Assembly (NCBI GenBank): GCA_029557535.1
Contig: JAKQII010000355.1
Coordinates: 1 to 39,302, forward strand
Direction of reading: 5' to 3'
DNA length: 39,302 nucleotides
Source of the DNA: Acidobacteriota bacterium
GTDB lineage: Bacteria; Acidobacteriota; Blastocatellia; Pyrinomonadales; Pyrinomonadaceae
Positions within the stretch are counted from its first letter, which is position 1, and each line of letters opens with the position of its first letter. The notes below the pieces were generated by a model that was not told the DNA's origin, did not search any database, and saw only the letters and a program-made list of their open reading frames with translations. The position numbers and the translations under genes are program-made. This document shows positions 30,652 through 38,856 of this stretch, piece after piece.

Positions 30652-32766
30652 CTAATTCAGCAACTCCGGTCCTTTCTCCTCGATCGCAACCGGTGCGTCG
30701 AAGGACGGCGATTCTTCTTCGAGCGACCAGATCTCGAACAACGCAGGCGGGCATTCATGGATGAACCGCGACGGTTTCTGGAGCACAGTCTGACGGTTGT
30801 AATCGACGACCATCAGCGGGTACGTGAGATAAAGCTCGTTCTTCGCCCGCGTCAGCGCGACATACCAAAGTCGGCGCTCTTCCTCTTCGCTGTCGATCTC
30901 GCGCAAGGACCGCGGCGACGGGAACTTTCCCTCTGCGGTCCAGATCATGAACACGACGTTCCATTCCAAGCCCTTCGCCTGATGGACAGATGAAAGCGTC
31001 AGCAACTCGTCGGGTTCGCCGCCCTCGATCACGTCCTCAGCCGAGATCGCGGACGGTTCCTTGAAACGTTCCGTCGAAAGCAACGCGAGCTCTGAAAGGA
31101 ACGCCTCGGTCGTTTCGTACCGCGACGCATAAAGTGCGAGCTGCCGGATATCCTCGGCGCGCATCTCGGCATTTTCGAACGTCTCGATAAGGTATTGTTC
31201 GTAGCCCGAGGTGAGGACGAGCTCGATCTGTTTCGCGGGCTTGTCCCGGTTATCGTCCGAGACCAGTTTCTCGACGAGCGTCACGAATTCCTGCCATTGG
31301 GGTTTGGACTGCAGCTTTGCAGGAGCGACGAGATTTGCGATTTGCAATTTGCGATCTGCGATCGCCGTCGACTCTTGCCCCGAACCAAATCCGAGATCCG
31401 AATTCCCAAATCCGAAATTGGAGTAGATCTTGTTCGCTGTCGCCGGCCCGACGCCCGGGATCAGTTTCAAAATCCGCTTCCACGCCAGTTCGTCGCGCGG
31501 ATTCACGAGAATTCGCAGATAGGAAACGACGTCCTTGATATGTGCCTGCTCAAAGAACCTGACGCCTGATTGCACGCGGTACGGGATGTTGCGCCGAGTC
31601 AGTTCGAGCTGAAGTTCAAGGCAGTGATAGTGCGACCGGTAAAGCACCGCGATGTCTTCAAGCGAAGTTCCCTCGTCTCGCAGTTCGAGGATGCGCGCAG
31701 CGATGAATGCTGACTGTTGTTCGACGTCCGAGCACGGGATCAGCGCCGGCCCAAAACCGCGCGATTTCCGAACGGCCTTGAGCATCTTCGGAAATTGCCG
31801 CCGGTTGTGCGCGATCGACGTGTTCGCGAGGCCGAGAATTTCCGGTGTCGAGCGATAGTTCGTCTCGAGCTTGTATGCGGTCGCGTCGGGATAACGTTCG
31901 GGGAACTCGTAAATATTCGTGAATTCGGCTCCGCGCCAGGCGAAAATGCTCTGCGCGTCGTCGCCGACGACCATCACGTTGCGGTGTTTGACCGCCAGAA
32001 GATCGATGATCCCGGCCTGCAGTTTGTTCGTGTCCTGATATTCGTCGACCAGAATGTGCTGGAACTGCTCGGCATAAATCTCGGCGATCTCCGGTCGTTC
32101 GATCAGGAGCCGTTTCCAGTTGAGCAGGAGGTCGTCGTAGTCCATCACGTTCCGCTGGCGTTTCCGGTCCTGAAAGTGAAGATCGATGAGCCTGATCTGG
32201 CCGGTCAGCGGTTCGAAATGCGGATACTTGCTGATGATGATGTCGGCGATCGGCTGATCGGTGTTGTTCGCGAACGAGATGATGTCCTGAATGACCTCAG
32301 CTTTCGGGAACCGCTTCGATTTCGTATCAACGCCGGTTTCGTCGATCGAGACATTGATCATGTCCTTCGCGTCCTCGGCATCGAGGATCGAGTAGTTGTT
32401 GGCGTAACCGATCGAAACAGCATGCTTGCGAAGTATCAGATTCGCGATGCGGTGGAACGTGCCGCCCCAGATCCGATGGACGTTCTGCGAGCCGGTAAGC
32501 TGTTCGACGCGGCGCAGCATCTCGCGCGCGGCCCGGTTCGTGAAGGTCGCCAGAAGGATGCGCTGCGGCGAAATACCGCGCTCGATCAGGTACGCGACCC
32601 GATAGGTGATCGTCCGCGTCTTTCCGGTGCCGGCACCGGCGACGACCAAGGCCGCTCCGGGTTTAGCCGTCACCACGCGAAACTGCTCCTCGTTCAGCTC
32701 TTCGCGATACCGCGTGAGCCGTTCGGGGAGCGAGTCATGGTCGCGCTTGATGACGTACTTTTTCAT
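30652..32766 (-). CDS. UvrD/PcrA-family superfamily 1 DNA helicase
   Basis: A 704-residue SF1A helicase: Q-motif LNEEQFRVV, Walker A VVAGAGTGKT (41-50), motif Ia LLATFTNRAAREM, motif II DEYQD (241-245), motif III VVGDDAQSIFAWRGA, motif IV LETNYRS, and later LTLSSVHQAKGLEWNVVFMIW and ERRLWYVALTRAK. UvrD/PcrA helicases unwind DNA in excision repair and remove RecA. An HhH-like GVGPATANKIY is followed at about residues 448-479 by FGFGNSDLGFGSGQ and IADRKLQIANL. Those are direct translations of the genome's intergenic repeat, inserted without breaking the frame. The insertion makes this copy longer than expected. The specific subgroup is uncertain. Confidence 0.9.
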   Translation of the reverse strand: MKKYVIKRDHDSLPERLTRYREELNEEQFRVVTAKPGAALVVAGAGTGKTRTITYRVAYLIERGISPQRILLATFTNRAAREMLRRVEQLTGSQNVHRIWGGTFHRIANLILRKHAVSIGYANNYSILDAEDAKDMINVSIDETGVDTKSKRFPKAEVIQDIISFANNTDQPIADIIISKYPHFEPLTGQIRLIDLHFQDRKRQRNVMDYDDLLLNWKRLLIERPEIAEIYAEQFQHILVDEYQDTNKLQAGIIDLLAVKHRNVMVVGDDAQSIFAWRGAEFTNIYEFPERYPDATAYKLETNYRSTPEILGLANTSIAHNRRQFPKMLKAVRKSRGFGPALIPCSDVEQQSAFIAARILELRDEGTSLEDIAVLYRSHYHCLELQLELTRRNIPYRVQSGVRFFEQAHIKDVVSYLRILVNPRDELAWKRILKLIPGVGPATANKIYSNFGFGNSDLGFGSGQESTAIADRKLQIANLVAPAKLQSKPQWQEFVTLVEKLVSDDNRDKPAKQIELVLTSGYEQYLIETFENAEMRAEDIRQLALYASRYETTEAFLSELALLSTERFKEPSAISAEDVIEGGEPDELLTLSSVHQAKGLEWNVVFMIWTAEGKFPSPRSLREIDSEEEERRLWYVALTRAKNELYLTYPLMVVDYNRQTVLQKPSRFIHECPPALFEIWSLEEESPSFDAPVAIEEKGPELLN

Positions 32767-33135
32767 CGATGAAACATCATATCATTCGGATTCAATATTC
32801 AAGGATTCAAGGATGGATCAAGATTCAAAATTACCGCAGCATTCTTGAATATTGATTCGCGTGAAATCGCGTTTTGTCCATCTTGCTTCTTTGCTGCAGC
32901 GTACGTGCTTTCAGTTGATAACGGCTAACGCGACGTTGATCGCGCATGGTATCGGACATTTCCGGTTTTCGACAGGCAAGCGATCTGGCGTATGCCGCGT
33001 CGAACCATGTCTTGCCGTTGCGATTGTTGGGTCGTGGAAAATTTGATTCTCGAGTATTGAACTTTGAAATTCGAACTTTGATATACTTGTCGAACTAAAT
33101 CGCAATTATTTGCTAGTTGAAAGGAACAAAGAATT
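32767..33135. other. Intergenic region upstream of ybaB with a possible degenerate attC
   Basis: About 370 bp without a gene. Near the helicase start there are ATTCAAGG-type repeats. From 32923 to 33032 lies a structure resembling a decayed attC. On the minus strand it reads ACCCAAC at one end and GATCAAC-GTCGC-GTTAGCC at the other, with CATGGT/ACCATG able to pair inside. The last 80 bp contain AACTTTGAAATTC repeats and a possible ybaB promoter (TTGAAC 33057, TATACT 33082, 19 bp apart). Confidence 0.45.
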
Positions 33136-33444
33136 ATGAAATTTCCAGGCGGATTCGACATGAATTCGATGATGAAACAAGCCCAGAAAATGCAGGAAGA
33201 AATGGGCAGGCAGATGAAATCGACGGTCGTTGACGCATCGGCCGGCGGCGGCGCCGTCGTCGTCAAGATGCGCGGCGATTTCGAGGTGATCGAACTGACG
33301 ATCTCGCCCGATCTCGTGAAGGACGGCGACGTCGAAATGATCCAGGACCTGACGATGGCCGCGCTTGGCGAAGCCCGTCGCAAGGTCGAAGAGAAACTCA
33401 AAGGACAGCTCGGCGGAATGCTGCCGCCGGGACTCGGATTCTAG
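33136..33444 (+). CDS. ybaB: YbaB/EbfC nucleoid-associated protein
   Basis: A 102-residue YbaB/EbfC family DNA-binding protein, beginning MKFPGGFDMNSMMKQAQKMQEEM and ending GMLPPGLGF, with the conserved GGGAVVVKMRGDFEVIELTISPDLV core. It binds DNA as a dimer with tweezer-like helices. The ybaB-recR order is one of the most conserved pairs in bacteria; dnaX, often before it, is not here. AAGGA lies about 10 nt before the ATG. Confidence 0.93.
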   Translation: MKFPGGFDMNSMMKQAQKMQEEMGRQMKSTVVDASAGGGAVVVKMRGDFEVIELTISPDLVKDGDVEMIQDLTMAALGEARRKVEEKLKGQLGGMLPPGLGF

Positions 33445-33564
33445 ATTCTTGATTTTGGATTTTGGATTGGCCGAGTGCTTCGGAATCCGACATCCCTGAA
33501 TGATGATTTTGGACAGCGGATTGAGCTCAACGACTAACCCAAAATCCAAAATCGAAAATCCAAA
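33445..33564. repeat. Inverted low-complexity repeat between ybaB and recR
   Basis: GATTTTGGATTTTGGATTGG (33453-33472) faces CCAAAATCCAAAATCG-type repeat (33540-33563) in opposite orientation around a GC-rich centre. It splits a pair of genes that are usually adjacent. No gene or promoter was recognised in it. Confidence 0.65.
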
Positions 33565-34179
33565 ATGCTTGATTACAGCGAGCCGGTCGCGAAGCTGATC
33601 GACGAATTCAAACGCCTGCCGGGAATCGGCCACAAGAATGCCCAACGGTTGGCGTTTTTCATTTTGCGCCGCCCGAAAGAAGACGTCGAGCGGTTCGTCG
33701 AGGCTCTGCACGAGGTCAAAGAGCGAATTGTTTTTTGCAACGTCTGCAACAATCTCACGGACGTAAATCCCTGTCTTTATTGTACTTCGCCGGCGCGGGC
33801 GCGCGACGTGATCTGCATCGTCGAGGAACCTTACAATCTTGTCGCGATCGAAAAAACACGATCGTTCAAGGGTCTTTACCACATTCTTCACGGCGCGCTT
33901 TCGCCGATCCGCGGCGTTGGACCCGACGAATTGATGCTCGCGAACCTGTTTCCGCGTCTGAGTCCCGAAAATAATGAAGGCGTGGAAGTTGCCGAGGTCA
34001 TCGTCGCAACCAATCCGACGACCGAGGGCGAGGCGACGGCGAATTACATCGCGCGGTTGCTGAAGCCGCTCGGCATTCGCGTCACGCGCATCGCGATGGG
34101 AATGCCGGTCGGTAGCGACTTGGAATTCGTCGACGAAGTGACGATGGACAAAGCGCTCACGAACAGGCATGAGATCTGA
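33565..34179 (+). CDS. recR: Recombination mediator protein RecR
   Basis: A 204-residue RecR: HhH at [20 protein letters not shown], a C4 zinc finger (CNVCNN ... CLYC, residues 57-72), then a Toprim domain ([16 protein letters not shown], and later [18 protein letters not shown]). RecR with RecF/RecO loads RecA onto SSB-coated gaps and the length matches the family. The start ([22 protein letters not shown]) matches the family N-terminus and follows the AAATCCAAAAT repeat directly, so the ribosome binding site is weak. Confidence 0.95.
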   Translation: MLDYSEPVAKLIDEFKRLPGIGHKNAQRLAFFILRRPKEDVERFVEALHEVKERIVFCNVCNNLTDVNPCLYCTSPARARDVICIVEEPYNLVAIEKTRSFKGLYHILHGALSPIRGVGPDELMLANLFPRLSPENNEGVEVAEVIVATNPTTEGEATANYIARLLKPLGIRVTRIAMGMPVGSDLEFVDEVTMDKALTNRHEI

Positions 34180-34285
34180 GAAGTCCGGCCGAGCCTGCGA
34201 TCTCAAAATCCTAATCATAGCTGACCGTAAGAGGCCAATGGGTAATAGCTACCATTTCATTGCTTCTAACTATTACTTATTGCGG

Positions 34286-35182
34286 TTAGCGTGAGCCGGA
34301 TTGCTTCATGAACTTTTCGAACGGCGGCATCGCGCCCGATCGCGATGCGACAAACGAGCCGACGCGGTTTGCGAATTCGCTGATCGTTCCCAGCGGCCAA
34401 TTTCGCAGCAAGCCGTGCGTCATCGCGGCGGTGAATGCGTCGCCGGCCCCGATCGTGTCGGCGACCTCCGTTGATATTCCACGGTGCTCGTCCATTCTGC
34501 GCGAGGTCACAAGCAGGCTTCCGCGCGAGCCTCTCGTGACGCAAAGCAGGCTCAAGTCGAACTTGGCGCGAAGCATTGACGCCATCGCGTTTTCATCGCT
34601 TCCGACGATCCCGAACATGGCGCATACGACGGGCAGTTCGTCGTTATTGAGCTTTGCGACATTCGCCGCGCCGAGCGATGCGCGGAGTACTTCCGGATCA
34701 AAGAAATCGCACCGAAGATTAACATCAAAGACGCGGAGTGCGTCCGGACGGGTCTGCGACAGAAAGGACCTGATCGTGTTTCCGGAGGCCGTGCTTCGCT
34801 GCGCGAGTGATCCGAAGCAAACCGCGTCCGCTTCGCCTGCGGCGGCCTGCCATTCGTTCGAAAATTCAAGTCGATCCCAAGCGACGTCGGGGACGATCTC
34901 GTATTTCGGCTGGTCACCGTTAAACGTCACGATCACGCTACCGGTCGGGTGTTCAGGATCGGACTGGATCAGGTCCGTTCCGACGCCGCGTGAGCGGATC
35001 AGATCGATCGCCTCGCGCCCTTCGGAATCCTCGCCGACGCGGCTCGCGACCGAACCTCGGTCACCGAGCTGCGTCGCGACGTAAGCGAAGTTCGCCGGTG
35101 CGCCGCCGAGTTGTTTCCCCGATGGAAGCAAGTCCCAGAGAATCTCTCCGAGTCCGACGATTTTGAACCGATTACCGTTCAC
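34286..35182 (-). CDS. PfkB-family carbohydrate kinase, fructokinase-like
   Basis: A ribokinase-fold sugar kinase of 298 residues from the proposed GTG start. GLGEILWDLLPSGKQLGGAPANFAYVATQLG is the family N-terminus (split here), VTFNGDQPKYEIV a strand of the lid, and DTIGAGDAFTAAMTHGLL the PfkB signature with the catalytic Asp. The sugar is probably fructose or a related ketose. The start is uncertain: TTG at 35200 and GTG at 35182 are both open; the GTG is chosen because family members begin a few residues before KIVGLGE. It is divergent from the hydroxyproline operon by about 100 bp. Confidence 0.85.
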   Translation of the reverse strand: MNGNRFKIVGLGEILWDLLPSGKQLGGAPANFAYVATQLGDRGSVASRVGEDSEGREAIDLIRSRGVGTDLIQSDPEHPTGSVIVTFNGDQPKYEIVPDVAWDRLEFSNEWQAAAGEADAVCFGSLAQRSTASGNTIRSFLSQTRPDALRVFDVNLRCDFFDPEVLRASLGAANVAKLNNDELPVVCAMFGIVGSDENAMASMLRAKFDLSLLCVTRGSRGSLLVTSRRMDEHRGISTEVADTIGAGDAFTAAMTHGLLRNWPLGTISEFANRVGSFVASRSGAMPPFEKFMKQSGSR

Positions 35183-35275
35183 TCCGACTAATTCCCGCAA
35201 ATGTATTGATAGGCCAAGTCGGCGTCAATGTCGATTGCAGACGGACCGTAAGCCTACCGAACACCCGATTTCGGT

Positions 35276-35281
35276 TATAAT
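35276..35281 (+). promoter_or_regulatory. -10 box of the hydroxyproline operon, near-leaderless start
   Basis: A consensus TATAAT lies only 8 bp before the ATG at 35290. Transcription would start at about 35287-35289, so the message would be leaderless or nearly so; no Shine-Dalgarno is present. No convincing -35 box is visible at 16-18 bp spacing, suggesting an activator-dependent promoter. Confidence 0.5.
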
Positions 35282-35289
35282 GTGCGGCA

Positions 35290-36234
35290 ATGGAAGAAGC
35301 AGCAAAAACGCTCCGTGTGATCGATTCGCACACGGCCGGCGAACCGACGCGGGTGGTCATCGAGGGCTTTCCGGATCTCGGTTCGGGGCCGATGGCAGAA
35401 CGCCGTGAACGATTTCGAACCGACTTCGATCGACTGCGCAACGCCGTCGTCAACGAACCGCGCGGGCATTCGGCAATCGTCGGCGCGTTGCTCTGCGAGC
35501 CGCACGATCCGGCGTGCGACGCGGGCGTGATCTTCTTCAACAACGTCGGCTATCTCAACATGTGCGGACACGGAACGATCGGGCTTGTCCGGACCCTCGA
35601 ATTTCTCGGACGAATCGGGCCGGGCACGGTCCGGATCGAAAGCCCGGTCGGGATCGTCGAAGCCGAATTGGAAACGGACGGACATGTCACGTTGGCAAAT
35701 GTTCCGAGTTACCGCTTCGCGAAGGAATCATCGGTGGAAGTTTCGGGTTTTGGAAGCGTGACCGGCGACATCGCTTGGGGCGGCAACTGGTTCTTCCTGA
35801 TCGAAAGGCATGATCTTGCAATCGAACTCGCGAACCTCGATCAGTTGATGACTTTCGCATCCGCGGTCAAGGATGCGCTGGCCGCGAGCGGGATAACCGG
35901 CGAAAACGGCGCTGAGATCGATCACGTTGAACTTTTTGCCAAATCTTCGACCGCCGACAGCCGGAACTTTGTTTTGTGCCCGGGAAACGAATACGACCGC
36001 TCGCCGTGCGGAACGGGAACGAGCGCGAAGCTTGCGTGCCTCGTCGCCGACGGCAAGATCGCGGAAGGCGACGTCTGGCGTCAAGAGAGCGTCATCGGAA
36101 GCATGTTCGAAGGAAGCGTCGGACTAGTCGACGGGAAGATCATTCCGCGAATCCGCGGGACTGCGTACGTAACCGCCGATATCAAACTCATTCTCGATTC
36201 CGATGATCCGTTCCGTTTCGGGATCGGCGCTTGA
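35290..36234 (+). CDS. lhpA: 4-hydroxyproline 2-epimerase (proline racemase family)
   Basis: A 314-residue member of the proline racemase family. The two catalytic positions are both Cys: Cys92 in MCGHGTIG and Cys240 in [10 protein letters not shown], which fits 4-hydroxyproline 2-epimerase rather than the dehydratase branch (where one is Thr). It converts trans-4-hydroxy-L-proline to cis-4-hydroxy-D-proline, the first step of the bacterial pathway. The following genes encode the next enzymes. The ATG at 35290 follows a TATAAT box by 8 bp. The gene symbol follows the Pseudomonas nomenclature. Confidence 0.9.
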   Translation: MEEAAKTLRVIDSHTAGEPTRVVIEGFPDLGSGPMAERRERFRTDFDRLRNAVVNEPRGHSAIVGALLCEPHDPACDAGVIFFNNVGYLNMCGHGTIGLVRTLEFLGRIGPGTVRIESPVGIVEAELETDGHVTLANVPSYRFAKESSVEVSGFGSVTGDIAWGGNWFFLIERHDLAIELANLDQLMTFASAVKDALAASGITGENGAEIDHVELFAKSSTADSRNFVLCPGNEYDRSPCGTGTSAKLACLVADGKIAEGDVWRQESVIGSMFEGSVGLVDGKIIPRIRGTAYVTADIKLILDSDDPFRFGIGA

Positions 36235-36237
36235 CCG

Positions 36238-37353
36238 ATGAGCCAATCACGAACATACGACTGCGTCGTCGTCGGAGCCGGGATCGTCGGCGCGGCCTGC
36301 GCAATGCACCTGGCCCGGGACGGATTTTCAGTGACGATCGTCGATGAACGCGGCGTCGCGACGGGGACGACCGCCGCCGGCATGGGCCACATCGTCGTCA
36401 TGGACGATTCCGACGCCCAGTTCGCGTTGACCGAATACTCGCAGCGGCTTTGGGACGAATTCGCTTTAACGCTGCCGGCGGATTGCGACCACGAGAACTG
36501 CGGAACGATCTGGGTCGCGGCGGACGGCGAAGAACTCGCCGAAGCGAGGCGCAAGCACGATTTCTACAAAACCCGCGGCGTAAGATCGGAAATGCTTGAC
36601 GAAAAGACACTCCGCGAAGCCGAACCGAACCTCCGCGAAGGGCTCGCGGGCGGTCTGCTCGTTCCCGGCGACAGCGTCGTCTATCAACCGCGCGCGGCGG
36701 CCGAGTTCGTTGATGACGCAATCCGGAACGGCGCGGAAACGATCTTCGGCAGACGCGTCGTGATGGTCACGAACGGCGGGATCGAGTTCGAAAACGGCGA
36801 TCGGATCAACGCCGGAAATGTCGTCGTTGCCGCCGGTATCGGAAGCTGCGACCTTGTCGCCGGCGTCAGGATCAGGCGAAAGAAGGGCCATCTCGTGATC
36901 ACAGAACGTTATCCGGATTTCGTTAGTCATCAGATCGTTGAACTCGGCTATCTCAAATCCGCGCATTCGAGCGCTTTGGATTCGGTCGCGTTCAACGTCC
37001 AACCGCGGGCGACCGAGCAGGTTCTGATCGGCTCGTCGCGGCAATACGACATCGATGATCCGGCGGTCGACTACGAGATCCTCGGACGCATGACGCGGCG
37101 CGCGTTCGAATACATGCCGGCGCTCGCGAACCTGGCCGCGGTCCGCGTCTGGACCGGATTCCGGCCCGCGACCGACGACAATCTGCCGCTGATCGGACGC
37201 CACCCGGAGATGCCGAACGTCTTTCTCGCCGCCGGACATGAAGGACTCGGGATTACGACTTCGGCCGGGACGGCGGCGATCATCGCCGACCTGATCGCCG
37301 GTCACGAACCCGCGATCGATGCGTCGCCGTACGATCCTGCGCGGATTTTCTGA
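36238..37353 (+). CDS. FAD-dependent D-hydroxyproline dehydrogenase, DadA-like subunit
   Basis: A 371-residue FAD-dependent oxidoreductase of the DAO/DadA family. The N-terminal Rossmann motif is CVVVGAGIVGAACAMHLARDG with VTIVDE 24 residues later. The C-terminal flavin-binding stretch is GFRPATDDNLPLIGRH ... AGHEGLGITTSAGTAAI. In the pathway it oxidises cis-4-hydroxy-D-proline to pyrroline-4-hydroxy-2-carboxylate, as part of a heteromeric enzyme with the next two genes (LhpB/E/F-type). It starts three bases after the epimerase and overlaps the next gene by one base (TGATG). Confidence 0.87.
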   Translation: MSQSRTYDCVVVGAGIVGAACAMHLARDGFSVTIVDERGVATGTTAAGMGHIVVMDDSDAQFALTEYSQRLWDEFALTLPADCDHENCGTIWVAADGEELAEARRKHDFYKTRGVRSEMLDEKTLREAEPNLREGLAGGLLVPGDSVVYQPRAAAEFVDDAIRNGAETIFGRRVVMVTNGGIEFENGDRINAGNVVVAAGIGSCDLVAGVRIRRKKGHLVITERYPDFVSHQIVELGYLKSAHSSALDSVAFNVQPRATEQVLIGSSRQYDIDDPAVDYEILGRMTRRAFEYMPALANLAAVRVWTGFRPATDDNLPLIGRHPEMPNVFLAAGHEGLGITTSAGTAAIIADLIAGHEPAIDASPYDPARIF

Positions 37354-37586
37354 TGAAACTGCTGATCGACAACGAGGAATTCAACGTTCCGGCGGGCACG
37401 ACCGTGGCGGCGGCGGTGATGCTCGTGGATCGTCCTTCATTCAGGCGATCGGTTTCGGGCGAACCGCGATTCCCGCTCTGCGGAATGGGAATCTGCTTCG
37501 AATGCCGCGTCACGATCGATCGCGTCGCGCACCAACGCAGTTGCCAGATCGAGGTCCGCGAAGGGATGGTGATCGAAACGGAATGA
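37353..37586 (+). CDS. Small [2Fe-2S] subunit of the hydroxyproline dehydrogenase
   Basis: A 77-residue ferredoxin-like protein of the HcnA/SoxA-delta type. It has the cysteine cluster CGMGICFECRVTID (C-x4-C-x2-C) and a fourth Cys in RSCQIEVREGM. Such small subunits pass electrons from the FAD subunit to the large NAD(P)-fold subunit. It overlaps the upstream gene by one base and the downstream gene by four (ATGA), so the three subunits are made in step. Confidence 0.87.
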   Translation: MKLLIDNEEFNVPAGTTVAAAVMLVDRPSFRRSVSGEPRFPLCGMGICFECRVTIDRVAHQRSCQIEVREGMVIETE

Positions 37587-38833
37587 GCGAATCGATCAAA
37601 GCTGAGGTCGTCATCGTCGGCGCCGGGCCGGCCGGGCTCTGCGCCGCCACGGGGCCGGTCGTCGCTTCCCGCTCGGTCGTTTTGATCGACGATAATCCGC
37701 GACCCGGCGGTCAGATTTGGCGCGCCGAGAAAGGTCGTACTGAAGACTTAGCGGGTCGCATGATCCATAAACTTTCGGAACACGAGAATTTTCGCCGGAT
37801 GCCGGGAACGCATGTGTTTGGAATCGACGGGAATTCGCTGCTTTGCGAGTCTCCGGGCGGCGACGTCCGCGTCGAATTCGAGAAACTGATAATCGCCACC
37901 GGAGCCCGCGAACTGCTTCTGCCGTTCCCCGGCTGGACGCTTCCAAACGTCTTCGGCGCCGGCGGTCTGCAGGCGTTGGTCAAGGGCGGACTCGACGTTT
38001 CCGGAAAACGGATCGTGATCGCCGGAACCGGTCCGCTGCTCCTGGCTGTCGCGTATTATCTGAGATCAAAAGGCGCGAACGTCGTGCTGATCGCCGAACA
38101 GGCGCCGCGATCGAGAATCTTGCGGTTTGGACTCGGACTTTGGCGATCGCCGTTAAAGCTTGTGGAGGCTGTTTGGTATTCCGCTAAGCTGCTGACGACG
38201 AGGTCCGTTTATGATTCGTACGTCGTCCGCGCCGAGGGCGACGAGCGGCTGCGATCGGTGACGGTCCGCATCGGCGCAAAGACTGAAACGATCGAATGCG
38301 ACATGCTCGGCGTGGGATTTCATCTCGTCCCGAACACGGAACTCGCGGAACTGCTCGGATGCGAGATTAGGAACGGCGCGGTCGTTGTCGACGAATTCCA
38401 ACGGACAACCGTCGAGAACGTCTGGTGCGCCGGCGAGCCGACGGGGATCAGCGGTTTGGAAAGTTCGCTATTGGAAGGAACGATTGCGGGAAGTTCAGCT
38501 ATGGGTGCGCCGGATTCAGGCCGCTTTCTTCGTCGGAATCGGCGTATTCGACGCATCGCCGACAGAATGAATCGCTGTTATGAATTGCGTGAGGAACTAC
38601 GCCGTCTCGCAGACAATGCCACGATCGTCTGCCGGTGCGAGGATGCGACATTCGGCGAGATGTCGAAGTTCGACGGCTTTCGCGCCGCGAAGCTCCAGAC
38701 ACGTTGCGGAATGGGCGCTTGCCGCGGCCGGATCTGCGGTTCGGCGTCGCGGTTTTTGTTCGGCTGGGAAGCGGATTCCGCGCGCCCGCCGATCTTCCCG
38801 GTGCGCGTTTCGAGTCTCGCGGGTGAAGACTAA
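37583..38833 (+). CDS. FAD/NAD(P)-binding oxidoreductase subunit with C-terminal BFD-like [2Fe-2S] domain
   Basis: A 416-residue protein of the HcnB/SoxA-alpha type. It has an N-terminal FAD motif VVIVGAGPAGLCAA, PRPGGQIWR, a second dinucleotide motif IVIAGTGPLLLAVAYYL, and VWCAGEPTGISG near the end of the flavin domain. The C-terminus carries CRCED and later CGMGACRGRIC, the four cysteines of a BFD-like cluster. It is the alpha subunit of the D-hydroxyproline dehydrogenase. The frame is open upstream, but ATG at 37583 overlapping the previous stop is the natural start. Confidence 0.88.
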   Translation: MSESIKAEVVIVGAGPAGLCAATGPVVASRSVVLIDDNPRPGGQIWRAEKGRTEDLAGRMIHKLSEHENFRRMPGTHVFGIDGNSLLCESPGGDVRVEFEKLIIATGARELLLPFPGWTLPNVFGAGGLQALVKGGLDVSGKRIVIAGTGPLLLAVAYYLRSKGANVVLIAEQAPRSRILRFGLGLWRSPLKLVEAVWYSAKLLTTRSVYDSYVVRAEGDERLRSVTVRIGAKTETIECDMLGVGFHLVPNTELAELLGCEIRNGAVVVDEFQRTTVENVWCAGEPTGISGLESSLLEGTIAGSSAMGAPDSGRFLRRNRRIRRIADRMNRCYELREELRRLADNATIVCRCEDATFGEMSKFDGFRAAKLQTRCGMGACRGRICGSASRFLFGWEADSARPPIFPVRVSSLAGED

Positions 38834-38856
38834 GTGTGGAATAATTAGCAAACAAT

